Shown here piece by piece: positions 9,979-18,829 of a stretch of 64,000 bases of DNA (positions are counted from its first letter, which is position 1; the number at the start of each line of letters is the position of its first letter). The notes under the pieces were generated by a model. That model saw only the letters and a list, made by a program, of their open reading frames with translations, did not search any database and was not told the origin of the DNA. The position numbers and the translations under genes were made by a program. This stretch comes from Planctomycetia bacterium. Lineage in GTDB: Bacteria > Planctomycetota > Phycisphaerae > UBA1845 > UTPLA1. The stretch covers positions 572,453 to 636,452 of the forward strand of contig JABTTW010000002.1 in assembly GCA_015075745.1 (NCBI GenBank), read 5' to 3'.

Positions 9979-10455
9979 ATGTCGAATCAGTCAAATCGAC
10001 TTTGGGCATGTGTCCTGCTCACCATGCTGGCCCTCGTAACCGGCGGATGCGACGTCTTTCAACCCGCACCGCCGAACACGCCGGGCGGCCAACCAAATGA
10101 CCCGCCGACCGATTCGCTTCCGACCGTCAACATCGACGGCACATGGCGACACGAAGCATCGGGAGACATCAACGCCACCTGCCTGACGATTCAGAACGCT
10201 CGAATCACTTCCATCGACGACCTCTGTGACGGCTCGCTGCTGACCCTGCTCGCCTCGCCGCAGGCCCAGGCCAACGCGTCGGGCATCACTCTGTTCGCGG
10301 GCTTCGGCGCGTCGCCGACCGACAATATCAACGGCGGCCTCTACACCTACATGGTGGTGTTGCAGGCGAGCGGAACGCTTCAGGGCACCGTCATCCTGCG
10401 CATCGAGCCGGGCGGGCCCATCACAACGGCGCCCGTGACGCTGGTTCGCCAGTAG
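9979..10455 (+). CDS. Small putative lipoprotein
   Basis: From ATG 9979 the protein has 158 residues. The start is chosen because it puts a basic N-terminus (MSNQSNRLW) before a hydrophobic stretch ending LALVTGGC, a near-canonical lipobox; upstream in-frame starts would place a poorly hydrophobic leader before it. GGGGGAAG lies 8 bases upstream. The mature part begins with a Pro-rich linker (FQPAPPNTPGGQ) and has a beta-rich domain that begins with the motif IDGTWRHE, as seen in lipocalin-like or META-like folds, but this is not a secure match. It follows the paralogue pair and has a related architecture without clear sequence similarity. Confidence 0.75.
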   Translation: MSNQSNRLWACVLLTMLALVTGGCDVFQPAPPNTPGGQPNDPPTDSLPTVNIDGTWRHEASGDINATCLTIQNARITSIDDLCDGSLLTLLASPQAQANASGITLFAGFGASPTDNINGGLYTYMVVLQASGTLQGTVILRIEPGGPITTAPVTLVRQ

Positions 10456-10550
10456 CCCCAATGCCGGCAACGGTACTGCTCTAATAGGCCCCGTCGTACA
10501 CGATCCGGGTATCGATAGCCCATAAATAGTCGATAGTGGTGACAGTCTCG

Positions 10551-11759
10551 TTAACGGTCGACGACGACTGTTAGCGGCAGGCTGCCGTCGGCCCTTGGCA
10601 GCGGGTCCGGGGGTTTGATGGTGACGCCGCCGTGGCGGAGTTGCACTTCTCCGCGCTCCACGCGCTGGGCGAAGGCGAGCGACTCCTCGTAGAGCGCGTC
10701 GAGCATGTCCGCTTCGCTGACGGTCCGCGTCTGCTCGCCTTGCACATAAATGATGCCCTTGCCCTTGCCTGCGAAGATGGCGACATCGGCCCCTTCCGCC
10801 TCGCCGGGGCCATTGACCACGCAGCCCATGACCGCGACCTTGACCGGCGTCTTGATCGTCGCCAGCCGCTGCCGCACTTCCTGCACCAGCTTGATCAGAT
10901 CGATCTCGATCCGACCGCAGGTCGGGCAGGCGATCAACTCCGGCTCGACGCGCGGCTTAAGGCCGAGGCAGTTGAGCATTTCCTTGGCGTCGACGACTTC
11001 AAAGACCGGGTCGCTGGCGTAGCTGATCCGCACGGTGTCGCCGATGCCGTTGGCCAAGAGCGTCCCCAGCGCGACAACGCTTCGTATGCACCCCGTCTCC
11101 TTCGGACCCGCGTGGGTGACGCCCAGATGCAGCGGGTAGTCGTACTTCTCGCTGATGGCCGTGTAGGCCTTTATGACGATGCGCGGGTCGATGCTCTTGG
11201 CGGAGATGACCACGTCGTGGAAGTCGTTCTCGTCGAAGATGCGCATGTACTCGGCCAGCTTGTCCATCATGATGCCGACGAGATGGTCTTCGTAGTTCTC
11301 TTCGAGCTTCGCCTTTTCGCCGGCGCGCTTGTCCTTGTCCTTGCGCTCGATGATGCCGCCTTCGTTAACGCCGACGCGAATGGGAACGCCCCGCTCGCGG
11401 CAGGCCCGAATGACGCGATCGACCTGTTTGCGGTCCTGAATGTTGCCGGGGTTCAGGCGAATCTTGTGGACGCCGGCCTCGATGGACTCCAGCGCCCGTT
11501 GAAAGTGAAAATGCACGTCGGCGACGATCGGCACCGGCACCTGCGGGAGGATGTGTTTCAGGGCCTCGGTGTCGCGCGGGTCGGGGACGGCAACGCGGAC
11601 GATGTCGGCCCCGGCGGTGGCGAGGTCGTGAATCTGTTTGACGGTCGCGTCGATGTCGTAGGTGTAGGTGCTGGTCATCGACTGGATCGAGACCGGTGCG
11701 TCGCCGCCGATGGCAACGGGACCGACCTTGAGCTGTCGTGTGGGACGGCGACTTCGCAT
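10551..11759 (-). CDS. ispG: 4-hydroxy-3-methylbut-2-en-1-yl diphosphate synthase
   Basis: IspG (GcpE) reduces the cyclic diphosphate MEcPP to HMBPP in the non-mevalonate isoprenoid pathway, using a [4Fe-4S] cluster in the cytosol. The 402-residue protein shows the N-terminal barrel start PVSIQSMTSTYTYD, VADVHFH and RLNPGNIQ. The cluster ligands are Cys278 and Cys281 (CPTC) and Cys313 (MGCVVNGPGE), with Glu320 of the same motif. This is the short bacterial form without the insert domain found in some lineages. GGAGGAAT precedes the ATG. The gene stands alone, convergent with the lipoprotein gene and divergent from the M14 peptidase gene. Confidence 0.97.
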   Translation of the reverse strand: MRSRRPTRQLKVGPVAIGGDAPVSIQSMTSTYTYDIDATVKQIHDLATAGADIVRVAVPDPRDTEALKHILPQVPVPIVADVHFHFQRALESIEAGVHKIRLNPGNIQDRKQVDRVIRACRERGVPIRVGVNEGGIIERKDKDKRAGEKAKLEENYEDHLVGIMMDKLAEYMRIFDENDFHDVVISAKSIDPRIVIKAYTAISEKYDYPLHLGVTHAGPKETGCIRSVVALGTLLANGIGDTVRISYASDPVFEVVDAKEMLNCLGLKPRVEPELIACPTCGRIEIDLIKLVQEVRQRLATIKTPVKVAVMGCVVNGPGEAEGADVAIFAGKGKGIIYVQGEQTRTVSEADMLDALYEESLAFAQRVERGEVQLRHGGVTIKPPDPLPRADGSLPLTVVVDR

Positions 11760-11940
11760 GGACTCGATTCCTCCGGTACGGCGCTACGACGCCGACAGCC
11801 GTCTATTGTAGCGCGCCGGCGGCAGGTCGAAAGTCGGCGATTTATCCATACTTCCCCCTTGACGAGGCCGCGCAACCCGCGATTATGGGCGGCTCAATCA
11901 GGAGCGACACCCGGTCCGGTGCATCTTACGAGGTCGAGTC

Positions 11941-12750
11941 TTGCCTTACTCATGCAGCATGCAACGGTCGCCCCGCCGCACCCTCTCCTCCGGATCGCAT
12001 CGGCGTTTGCTGGGGGTCATCGTGTTGACACTTTCGACGCTGGCCGGTTGCCAGGACCCCAAGGATCGGATTCGACCCGGACAAACACACGGCGGCCTGG
12101 AGCCGGCGCGCAGCGTCATCGGCACGTCGGTCGAGGGGCGGCCGATCGAGTGCGAAGTCTTCGGCGACGGCCGCGACACGATTCTGATCCTCGCGACGAT
12201 TCACGGGAACGAACCCGCCGGGACGCCGATTTTGCACGAACTGAGTGCCCATTTGTCCCAGCATCCTGAACTCATCGAGGGCCGGCGTATCGTGCTGGTA
12301 CCTGAGGCGAACCCCGATGGCTACGCGAAGAATCTGCGGCACAACGTTCGCGGTGTGGATCTGAATCGCAACTTTCCCGCCGGGAATTATCAATCGGTGG
12401 GTCGTCACGGTGACAATCCCCTTTCGGAGCCGGAGAGCCAGGCGATTTACCGGCTGATCCGCGAGTACTCGCCGAACCGGATCGTCAGCATCCACCAGCC
12501 GACGACGCTTCCGGCCTGCATCGACTACGACGGACCGGCCCAGGGGCTCGCTTCGGCGATGGCGCAGCACACCGATCTGCCGCTGAAAAAGCTCGGCAGC
12601 CGGCCAGGCTCGCTGGGGTCGTACGCGGGGATCACGCTGGGCATCCCGATCATCACGCTGGAAATCCCGCGGACCCACGACGACCGGGATGGCCCGACGC
12701 TCTGGCGGCGATATGGGAAGATGATGCTGGCGGCGATTGAGTATCGGTAG
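11941..12750 (+). CDS. M14-family zinc peptidase, lipoprotein (MpaA-like)
   Basis: The 269-residue protein has a hydrophobic leader ending LSTLAGC, a good lipobox with Cys37, so it should be exported and anchored. The zinc ligands of an M14 carboxypeptidase are visible: His88 and Glu91 in HGNEPAG and His185 in SIHQP, with the catalytic Glu241 in LEIPRT. VDLNRNFPAGN (139-149) is the substrate-binding stretch. The small size and motifs resemble the murein-peptide amidase MpaA, which cleaves the gamma-Glu to diaminopimelate bond in cell-wall peptides. A second ATG at 11959 is an equally possible start. Confidence 0.85.
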   Translation: MPYSCSMQRSPRRTLSSGSHRRLLGVIVLTLSTLAGCQDPKDRIRPGQTHGGLEPARSVIGTSVEGRPIECEVFGDGRDTILILATIHGNEPAGTPILHELSAHLSQHPELIEGRRIVLVPEANPDGYAKNLRHNVRGVDLNRNFPAGNYQSVGRHGDNPLSEPESQAIYRLIREYSPNRIVSIHQPTTLPACIDYDGPAQGLASAMAQHTDLPLKKLGSRPGSLGSYAGITLGIPIITLEIPRTHDDRDGPTLWRRYGKMMLAAIEYR

Positions 12751-12769
12751 CGGTCGGAAAGATCGTTCG

Positions 12770-13237
12770 CTAGGCCATGCCGGGAACGGTGCCCGAACGA
12801 TTCGCCCGCGCGTACAAGATCACTGACAAGAGCGTGCCTGCCAGCAGCAGCGTGTTGCGCCCGATGGTGAGCCAGCCGGCCTCGCCGCCGCCTTTGCCGG
12901 TGCAGCCGCATTCGATCTTCAGACCGAGATAAAGCGCCGAATAGCTGATGGCCGCGATGAAGGCGAGGAGCATGCCGCCGATGAGGATGGCGCCGGCGCG
13001 GCGCGAGAACGGGGCGAGCAGCGCGAGGGCCGCGCCGATTTCCAGCCAGGGCATAAGAATCGCCGGCAGGTTCACGAACTCCTTGGGCAGGATGCGGTAG
13101 TTGCTGATCTCGATGGCGAACTGCCGCTGATCGTAATAGACCTTGGTGATCGCCGCGTAGAGAAAGAAGCCTGCCACGCCGAGGGCGCAGAGGTGCGAGA
13201 TGATCCGCATCAGGCTCTGTCGCTGCTCAATGGTCAT
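12770..13237 (-). CDS. MauE/DoxX-like membrane protein
   Basis: The 155-residue protein starts at ATG 13237; a longer frame upstream is only overlap with the rhodanese gene. Four hydrophobic segments are visible (about 12-30, 54-72, 78-100 and 125-145), typical of the MauE/DoxX superfamily of small redox-associated membrane proteins. The family Cys pair appears as ECGCTGKGG near residue 110. It overlaps the upstream rhodanese gene by 11 nt, so the two are translationally coupled and probably act together in periplasmic thiol chemistry; that role is inference. Confidence 0.82.
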   Translation of the reverse strand: MTIEQRQSLMRIISHLCALGVAGFFLYAAITKVYYDQRQFAIEISNYRILPKEFVNLPAILMPWLEIGAALALLAPFSRRAGAILIGGMLLAFIAAISYSALYLGLKIECGCTGKGGGEAGWLTIGRNTLLLAGTLLSVILYARANRSGTVPGMA

Positions 13238-13802
13238 GGGGGATTGACTCCACCATTCCGGCGAAGCGGTCACTCGCCGAAATGACTTCTTCCCAGCCCT
13301 TGGTGTAAATCCAGACGTTGGTGTAGCCGAAGTCGCTGCGAAGGGCGCCGGCGACGTTGTGACTGGCCTCGCAGTTGCCGCCGCCGCAATAGACGATGAC
13401 GCGCGAACTCGTATCGGGCACGACGCTGAGAACCGCCTCGATACTCGCATAGATCGCGCTGGAGGGAAGGTGAATCGCCCCGCGAAGGTGGCCTTCCTGA
13501 AAATCGTGCAGCTCTCGGGCATCGATGAAGAAGGCGGTGTTGGACGTCAGCGCCTCGATCACGTCGTCGATGACGACGGTGCCGTCGGCGGCGTGAGCGG
13601 GCGATTCGCCGGATTCAGCGCCTGCCGGACCCGAGGTCGAAGTCGACTGCGCGTCGGCGCTTTTTGCCGGACTGGTCGCGGGAGTCGCGGCGACATCGCG
13701 GCGAACCCAATCGATGGGCCGCTCGCGCGACTGATTGACGACCACGCCGACGCCGCAACTGACGGTGGCGATGATGACGCACATTCCCAGATCGCGAAGC
13801 AT
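13227..13802 (-). CDS. Membrane-anchored rhodanese-domain protein
   Basis: The 191-residue protein has an N-terminal hydrophobic segment (residues 7-23), a Ser, Ala and Gly-rich linker (40-72) and a rhodanese domain (about 75-185). The active loop is VYCGGGNC with the catalytic Cys139; FIDARELHDFQEGHLRGAI is the conserved CH2A region before it. The domain would carry persulfide sulfur, facing the periplasm if the anchor is oriented in the usual way. AGAGG precedes the ATG. It is first in a two-gene unit with the MauE-like gene. Confidence 0.88.
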   Translation of the reverse strand: MLRDLGMCVIIATVSCGVGVVVNQSRERPIDWVRRDVAATPATSPAKSADAQSTSTSGPAGAESGESPAHAADGTVVIDDVIEALTSNTAFFIDARELHDFQEGHLRGAIHLPSSAIYASIEAVLSVVPDTSSRVIVYCGGGNCEASHNVAGALRSDFGYTNVWIYTKGWEEVISASDRFAGMVESIPHDH

Positions 13803-13849
13803 CCACTTACCTCTTCGTCAACGGTCGGCGGACTTCTTGTCCGATGTCG

Positions 13850-13898
13850 AAAAAAAATCCCTGGCGATGCCTTGAATCATCTCGGCACCGCCAGGGAT
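13850..13898 (-). terminator. Intrinsic terminator of the DUF1573 gene
   Basis: In minus-strand sense a 15-bp stem with one mismatched position (13884-13898 with 13857-13871, loop of 12) is followed by a run of T (A tract 13850-13857 on the plus strand). It separates the DUF1573 gene from the rhodanese gene. Confidence 0.88.
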
Positions 13899-13913
13899 GT
13901 GAGCAGGACTCTG

Positions 13914-15305
13914 TTACTTACCTGCGCCGTTGGCAGGCTGAGGCTGTGCGGGCTGCGGCTGAGCAGGCTGCGGCTGGGCAGGCTGCGGCGTCGTAGCGCC
14001 GTGGTTATGACCCGCATGGTCATGACCGGCATGGTCTTGGCCTGCTTGCGCCGGCGGCTGGGTCATGATGCCGGGATTCTGTCCGGCCTGCATGCCGAAC
14101 TGCTTGGTCACGTCGCCCATCGGCGGAACCTGATTGATCGGGATGATCAGGTTCGGCACGTTGGGATTGTCGGTCTTGAGGGTGATCTTGTCGCCACTCT
14201 CTGCCACGACGTAATCCTGGGGAATATCGACCGTCAAGCGGTAGGCCTTGCCGACCGGCTGGGTTTCGACAATGTTCAACTGGAGCTTCTCGTTCGAGGC
14301 GGTCTGCTCGCTGATCTTCACCGGGTTGACGGTGTTGTTGCGGATGAAGAACTGGCGCTGGACCGTGCCGTTGCGATTCGGTGTGAGGGTCAACTGGTTC
14401 GGGGTAACGTCCACGTCGGCGGTGACGTAGGCGTTCACCGGGATCAGCATCTTCTGATTGTCCTGCATGGTCGTGGTCAGCTCGATGTTGCCGGTGACCG
14501 GTCCGGTGGACAGCGGCGGGACCACGGCGACGGTGAGCTCGAACTTCTTGCCTTCCTCAAGCTCGGAGACGTCGGCCTTGAAGGAGGGATTCGAACAGGT
14601 GACCTTGGTGATCTTGATCTTCTCGTCGGTGTTGTTGACGACGGTCAGCTTGCGCTCCATCGAGGCCGAGGCGGCCGTGTCGGTCGTCAGTCGGCCGAAC
14701 GACGCGCTGGCGGGAGTCGCCTGAATCGGCTGCCAGACTTCGCCCTGAATGTGCAGGGTGACCGCGGCGCCTTCGCCGGGGGCGTTGGTGTTGATCATGA
14801 TCGTCTTGTGGATGGGGCCACTGGCATGACCGGTGTTAAGGCGAATCGGAATCTTGCCGCTCTGGCCGGGCTGGACGATCTTGTCGTGCTCGCCGGCGGT
14901 GGTGCAGCCGCAGGACGGCCGGACCTTGAGCAGCTCCAGGGGACCGGTGCCGGTGTTGGAGAACCAGAAGTCGTGAGTGATCTCCTGACCGCTGCGAACA
15001 CGGCCGAAGTCGTAGGTCGGCGTGTCAAACTTGACCGACGGAACTTCGCCTTCCTTCAGCTTGACCGTCGGCTCGGGAATCTCCTGGCCGGGAACCTTGA
15101 CCTGCGGAGGATTCGGATTCATCGCGCCGGGCTTGGGCATCGGCTGCTGGGCGCCGGGAACCTCGTGGCCCTTGGCGGGCGGAACGACCTGGGGCTGTCG
15201 GGGCTTGGTCTGCTCTTCCGCGCGAAGGCCGGCGGAAAGGCACAACATGGCCATCGCTGCCAGGCAGACGAAGGCGGCAGGAATCCGCGATTTCGAACAG
15301 GTCAT
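13914..15305 (-). CDS. Secreted DUF1573-domain protein with repetitive tail
   Basis: The 463-residue protein has a cleavable signal peptide (to about residue 30, LCLSAGLRAEE). The motif DFGRVRSGQEITHDFWFSN, followed by the SCGCTTAGE cysteine motif near 135-140, marks a DUF1573 domain, an Ig-like ASPM/SPD-2/Hydin-related fold common in planctomycetes. Two to three more beta domains follow up to about 390. The C-terminus is low complexity: a His-rich block (HAGHDHAGHNH) that might bind metal, then four PQPAQ-type repeats. A ribosome site AGGAG lies 6 bases upstream. Role unknown; probably a periplasmic or cell-surface structural protein. Confidence 0.88.
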   Translation of the reverse strand: MTCSKSRIPAAFVCLAAMAMLCLSAGLRAEEQTKPRQPQVVPPAKGHEVPGAQQPMPKPGAMNPNPPQVKVPGQEIPEPTVKLKEGEVPSVKFDTPTYDFGRVRSGQEITHDFWFSNTGTGPLELLKVRPSCGCTTAGEHDKIVQPGQSGKIPIRLNTGHASGPIHKTIMINTNAPGEGAAVTLHIQGEVWQPIQATPASASFGRLTTDTAASASMERKLTVVNNTDEKIKITKVTCSNPSFKADVSELEEGKKFELTVAVVPPLSTGPVTGNIELTTTMQDNQKMLIPVNAYVTADVDVTPNQLTLTPNRNGTVQRQFFIRNNTVNPVKISEQTASNEKLQLNIVETQPVGKAYRLTVDIPQDYVVAESGDKITLKTDNPNVPNLIIPINQVPPMGDVTKQFGMQAGQNPGIMTQPPAQAGQDHAGHDHAGHNHGATTPQPAQPQPAQPQPAQPQPANGAGK

Positions 15306-15579
15306 ACTTTTCTCCTAAGGTTTGAGGGCTTTCGTGACTACACTGAAGACGGCCGGCACACAGGACCGAAAAAACGATTCTCAACCGGCCATGACATGCC
15401 ATGAGTATAACTCACGCTGGGGCCGACTCCTGTAACGGGTGAGTAACACCACAAAGCCCGCTGATACGCGATTCATCACAGTATCTGCCGCCTTTTTTAG
15501 GACCATCCGGGTTGCGCGTCGTGCCCGCGCAATGGACGGGGCGGCGGACCGAATCGCTGATCTGCGTTATGATCCCCCA

Positions 15580-15714
15580 ATGGAGGGCTTGCAGAAGCCG
15601 CTAGCGGCCGACTCGGGCGAAAGCCTTTGACGGTCGCCGGTGGGGAAGACGTAAACTGCAAAGAGCAGCGCGGCGTGATTCTCTCGCGCCCGATCATGCT
15701 CTTTGCGTTTTTTT
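15580..15714 (+). ncRNA. Candidate structured small RNA in a 408-bp gap
   Basis: The gap 15306-15713 has no convincing gene. In it, TATAAT-like TATGAT (15568-15573) precedes a set of hairpins: GGCTT-GCAG-AAGCC (15586-15599), GCGGCCG pairing with CGGTCGC (15604-15610 with 15631-15637, one G-U pair) around GGC-GAAA-GCC with a GNRA loop, and a final stem GCAAAGAGCA with TGCTCTTTGC (15658-15667, 15697-15706) followed by seven T. This is the layout of a free-standing small RNA. The last hairpin could instead serve only the convergent minus-strand gene, although its T tract faces the plus direction. No known RNA family is recognised. Confidence 0.4.
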
Positions 15715-16811
15715 CAGCCCGTCTTGTCGGCGAGCGTGGCCGACAATTTATCGCGAACGATGCCGCCGATCTGATTCACGTCGAGCCTTTGCATGCACGC
15801 ATGCTCGTGCGGGCACTGGCTGAGCTTCTTGAGATAGCACGGGGAACATTCCAGATCGATCCGCACCACATCCTGCGCCCGGCCATAGGGGCCGGTTCGC
15901 TCCGGGCTGGTCGGGCCGAACAGGGCGACGAGCGGACGATCCAGCGCTGCGGCGAGGTGCATCGGCGTCGAATCGGCGGTAACGACGATCGCCGCGCGCT
16001 CAACCAGCGCAGCGAGTTGGCGAAGGGTCGTACGGCCGCAGAGATTCACCGCCGCGCCCTGCGACGCATTGACCGCGCTTTGCCCCAACTGCACATCCGC
16101 CGGTCCCCCGACCAGCACCGATCTGATCCCGCGCTCGCGGTGCATCATCGCCGCCAGCATTCCGTAGCGATCGGCCGGCCAGCACTTCGTCTCCCACCGC
16201 GTGGCGGGCACGAGCATCACAAACGGCGACGAGGCATCAATGCCTGACTCGGCCAGCAGCTTCGCGGCGGCTGCGCGGTCGTCATCATCGAGTTCGACGG
16301 AGAAATCCATCGGCACATCGCCGAAGCCGAGCATCGCGGCAAGGCGATAGTTCCGGTCGGCGGCGTGAATCTCGCGCGAGGGGCTCGCGGGAATCTTGTC
16401 GGTGTAAAAGAGCGGCGACATCTCGCGGGCATCGGCGAAACCGATACGCACCTTCGCCCCGCTGGCCATCGAGAGGAAGCCGCTGCGAAAGAGACCCTGC
16501 AAGTCGATGACCAGATCGAACTCGCGATCCCGCAGCGACTTGACGAACTCCCAGAACTCACCGGTCACGCTCAGACTGCGCCCGAGCCGGCCGAAACGCT
16601 TGCGATCGAACAGGATGATCTCGTCGATTCGCTTGTCGCGCTCGAGCAGATTGGCAAACGGTGAAGCCACGAGCCATGCGATGCGTGCGGCGGGATAGCG
16701 CCGGTGAAGCCCCTCCAACACCGGCAGCGCGTGAATGATGTCGCCCGGCGAACTGGGCTTGATGATCAGGATTCTCTCAAAGGCGCGCGTCGCCAGGTCG
16801 CCGTCGGTCAT
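15714..16811 (-). CDS. Glycosyltransferase family 9 (heptosyltransferase-like)
   Basis: The 365-residue protein matches ADP-heptose:LPS heptosyltransferases of GT9. Visible signatures are the N-terminal PSSPGDIIHALPVL (residues 19-32), where Asp is catalytic in the WaaC/WaaF group, a central VMLVPATRWETKCWP, and the C-terminal nucleotide-sugar site TADSTPMHLAAAL followed by FGPTSPERTGPYG. A Cys-rich end (CSPCYLKK..QCPHEHACM) is also common in the family. It would add heptose or a related sugar to an outer-membrane glycolipid on the cytosolic face. It overlaps prmC by 4 nt. Confidence 0.92.
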   Translation of the reverse strand: MTDGDLATRAFERILIIKPSSPGDIIHALPVLEGLHRRYPAARIAWLVASPFANLLERDKRIDEIILFDRKRFGRLGRSLSVTGEFWEFVKSLRDREFDLVIDLQGLFRSGFLSMASGAKVRIGFADAREMSPLFYTDKIPASPSREIHAADRNYRLAAMLGFGDVPMDFSVELDDDDRAAAAKLLAESGIDASSPFVMLVPATRWETKCWPADRYGMLAAMMHRERGIRSVLVGGPADVQLGQSAVNASQGAAVNLCGRTTLRQLAALVERAAIVVTADSTPMHLAAALDRPLVALFGPTSPERTGPYGRAQDVVRIDLECSPCYLKKLSQCPHEHACMQRLDVNQIGGIVRDKLSATLADKTG

Positions 16812-17710
16812 GCGGGTAGTGTAAGCTCGATGGCCCGTTCGATCCCGCCCAGGTCGCGAAACCGTCCGGCGGCCGCGAGCCCCCCATCGGCGACCATCAT
16901 CTTCTCCACGCTGTCGGCCTGGCCGCTGCCGACCTCCAGGATCAGCACGCCGCCGGGCCGCAAGACCGAGCGCGCCTTCGCGGCGATCTTGCGGTAAGCC
17001 GAAAGCCCATCGTCCCCGGCAAAGAGCGCCACGGAGGGCTCGTACTTTCGAACGTTTTCCGGAAGCGAATCTCGATCAGTCTCGGCGATGTACGGCGGAT
17101 TGGACACGATGACGTCGAACCCGCTCGGCGGAAGCGCTTCGGGCGGCAGGTCGAGCATGTCGGCCCGAACGCATTTCACGCGTTCGGCAACGCCGTGCCG
17201 CGCGGCATTGCGCTGCACAACCGCGAGGGCCGGTTCGGAGATGTCCCCGGCAACCGCGTGGACGGAGCCGGCGCGCTTGCAGATCGTCACCGCCAGACAG
17301 CCCGATCCGGCGCCGATGTCCAATAGCTCGTGCCGATCGGCGGGATGCCCCTTGATCCAATCGAGGGCCCGCTCGACGAGCAGCTCGGTCTCCGGCCGGG
17401 GAATCAGCACATCCGGCGTCACTTCAAACTCCAGCGAATAAAACTCGCGCGTACCGATGAGGTAGGCGATAGGCTGATGCTCGGCCGCCGCGCGCACCAG
17501 TTCGCGAAATGTCGCGCGCCGCGCCTCATCGGGAACCTCCTCAAAACGCGCGTACAACTCGATGCGTTTGCAACCGAGAGCTTTGGCCAGCAGGAGTTCG
17601 GCGCAGAGCCGCGCATCGTCGACGCCGCGCGACTCAAAATGCGATCGCGTCCACGCCAGAAGGCGACCGATCGTCCACGACTCGGACGCTTGAACAGGCG
17701 TATCAGACAT
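16808..17710 (-). CDS. prmC: Peptide chain release factor N5-glutamine methyltransferase
   Basis: PrmC (HemK) methylates the Gln of the GGQ motif in release factors RF1 and RF2, using S-adenosylmethionine. The 300-residue protein has an N-terminal helical domain and a class I methyltransferase fold with motif I LDIGAGSGCLA (130-140), the substrate-binding NPPY at 204-207 and the preceding IPRPETE (103-109), which together define PrmC. The ATG at 17710 begins MSDTPVQ. It is the promoter-proximal gene of a two-gene unit with the GT9 gene rather than a neighbour of prfA as in many bacteria. Confidence 0.96.
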   Translation of the reverse strand: MSDTPVQASESWTIGRLLAWTRSHFESRGVDDARLCAELLLAKALGCKRIELYARFEEVPDEARRATFRELVRAAAEHQPIAYLIGTREFYSLEFEVTPDVLIPRPETELLVERALDWIKGHPADRHELLDIGAGSGCLAVTICKRAGSVHAVAGDISEPALAVVQRNAARHGVAERVKCVRADMLDLPPEALPPSGFDVIVSNPPYIAETDRDSLPENVRKYEPSVALFAGDDGLSAYRKIAAKARSVLRPGGVLILEVGSGQADSVEKMMVADGGLAAAGRFRDLGGIERAIELTLPA

Positions 17711-17748
17711 GCGCGCTCGATGGTTGGAGTGTGAACAGATTCGCGGAG

Positions 17749-18822
17749 CTAGCCCGCATTCTTAAGGTGTTCTTTGAGCCGCTCCATGTCGGGCCGGCTG
17801 CCGACGAACAGGGGCGTGCGCTCATGGAGTGACTTGGGCTGCTTATCAAGGATTCGCCTCGTGCCATCGGTCGCCGTGCCGCCGGCCTGCTCGGCGAGGA
17901 ATGCGATCGGATTCGCCTCGTAAAGCAGCCGAAGCTTGCCATTGGGCGCCTTGGCCGTGGCAGGATACAGGAATATTCCGCCGCGTAGCAAGATGCGGTG
18001 GAAATCTGCAACCAGCGAGCCGATGTACCGCGCCGAATACGGGCCCGCCCCCTCGGTCTTGCACCATCCCAGGTAAGACTGCACGCCCTTGGGGAACGAG
18101 TTGAAATTGCCCTCGTTCACGCTGTAGCTCTTGCCCTTATCCGGCATTTTCACATGCTCGTTGGCAAGGATGAAGGCCCCGACCGACGGGTCGAGCGTGA
18201 ACATATGCACGCCCTCGCCGGTGGTATAGACCATGACCGTGCTCGAACCATAGACGATGTAACCGGCGGCAAGCTGGCGATGACCTGCCTGAAGAACGTC
18301 GGCGGCGGGGTCGCGCGACTCAAACCCGCTGGGATCGCGCTCGAGGATCGAGAAGATCGTGCCGACTGAGACGTTAACGTCGATATTCGATGAACCGTCG
18401 AGCGGGTCAAAGATGACCACGTATCGTCCGTTGGCGCCGCTGCGCGTAACGACGGTCGGCTCGTCCAACTCCTCGGAAGCGATGATGCCGATGTTGCCGC
18501 GATAGCCCAGGCAAAGCTCGATGGTTTTGTTCGCGAGCAGGTCTAGCTTTTGCTGCTGCTCGCCGTGGACGTTGGATGCCCCGGCGTCGCCGAGCACGTC
18601 GAGAATCCCGGCGCGCCGAACATTGGCCGAAATGATTCGCGCCGCGAGCGTGATGCCGGAGAGCAGCCAACTGAATCCGCCCGTCGCAGTGGGGTGGCTG
18701 CGCTGCTGGCTGAGAATGTGCTCCTGAACGGTGATGAACCGATTCCGTTCCGAGGGCATATCCTCCATCGGCGATACCCCTTCTTCCGACGGATCCATCG
18801 GCGGCAAATCAATGGTGGTCAT
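17749..18822 (-). CDS. fbp: Fructose-1,6-bisphosphatase, class I
   Basis: This gluconeogenic cytosolic enzyme hydrolyses fructose 1,6-bisphosphate to fructose 6-phosphate with Mg2+. The 357-residue protein has the class I metal site FDPLDGSSN (138-146), the upstream SEELDEP loop (116-122) and the substrate-binding NEGN and KLRLLYEANP stretches. The first 20 residues are extra compared with the family core, which begins near RNRFITVQEHIL; Met20 is an alternative start. A TATAAT box ends only 7 bases before the first ATG, which fits a leaderless message. The gene is divergent from ferritin. Confidence 0.95.
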   Translation of the reverse strand: MTTIDLPPMDPSEEGVSPMEDMPSERNRFITVQEHILSQQRSHPTATGGFSWLLSGITLAARIISANVRRAGILDVLGDAGASNVHGEQQQKLDLLANKTIELCLGYRGNIGIIASEELDEPTVVTRSGANGRYVVIFDPLDGSSNIDVNVSVGTIFSILERDPSGFESRDPAADVLQAGHRQLAAGYIVYGSSTVMVYTTGEGVHMFTLDPSVGAFILANEHVKMPDKGKSYSVNEGNFNSFPKGVQSYLGWCKTEGAGPYSARYIGSLVADFHRILLRGGIFLYPATAKAPNGKLRLLYEANPIAFLAEQAGGTATDGTRRILDKQPKSLHERTPLFVGSRPDMERLKEHLKNAG

Positions 18823-18829
18823 GGTGACT

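Noticed and set aside
10632..12269. A 545-residue plus-strand frame
   Set aside because: It is antisense to ispG, whose catalytic residues are all present.
13914..14000. Tandem repeats near the DUF1573 end taken as a CRISPR-like array
   Set aside because: They are coding PQPAQ repeats of 15 bp without spacers.
13359..15404. A 681-residue plus-strand frame
   Set aside because: It lies opposite the DUF1573 and rhodanese genes and consists of low-information Arg, Gly, Asp and Val sequence.
15439..15630. A 63-residue plus-strand frame
   Set aside because: It has no ribosome site and no protein-like pattern, and it overlaps the hairpins of the RNA candidate.
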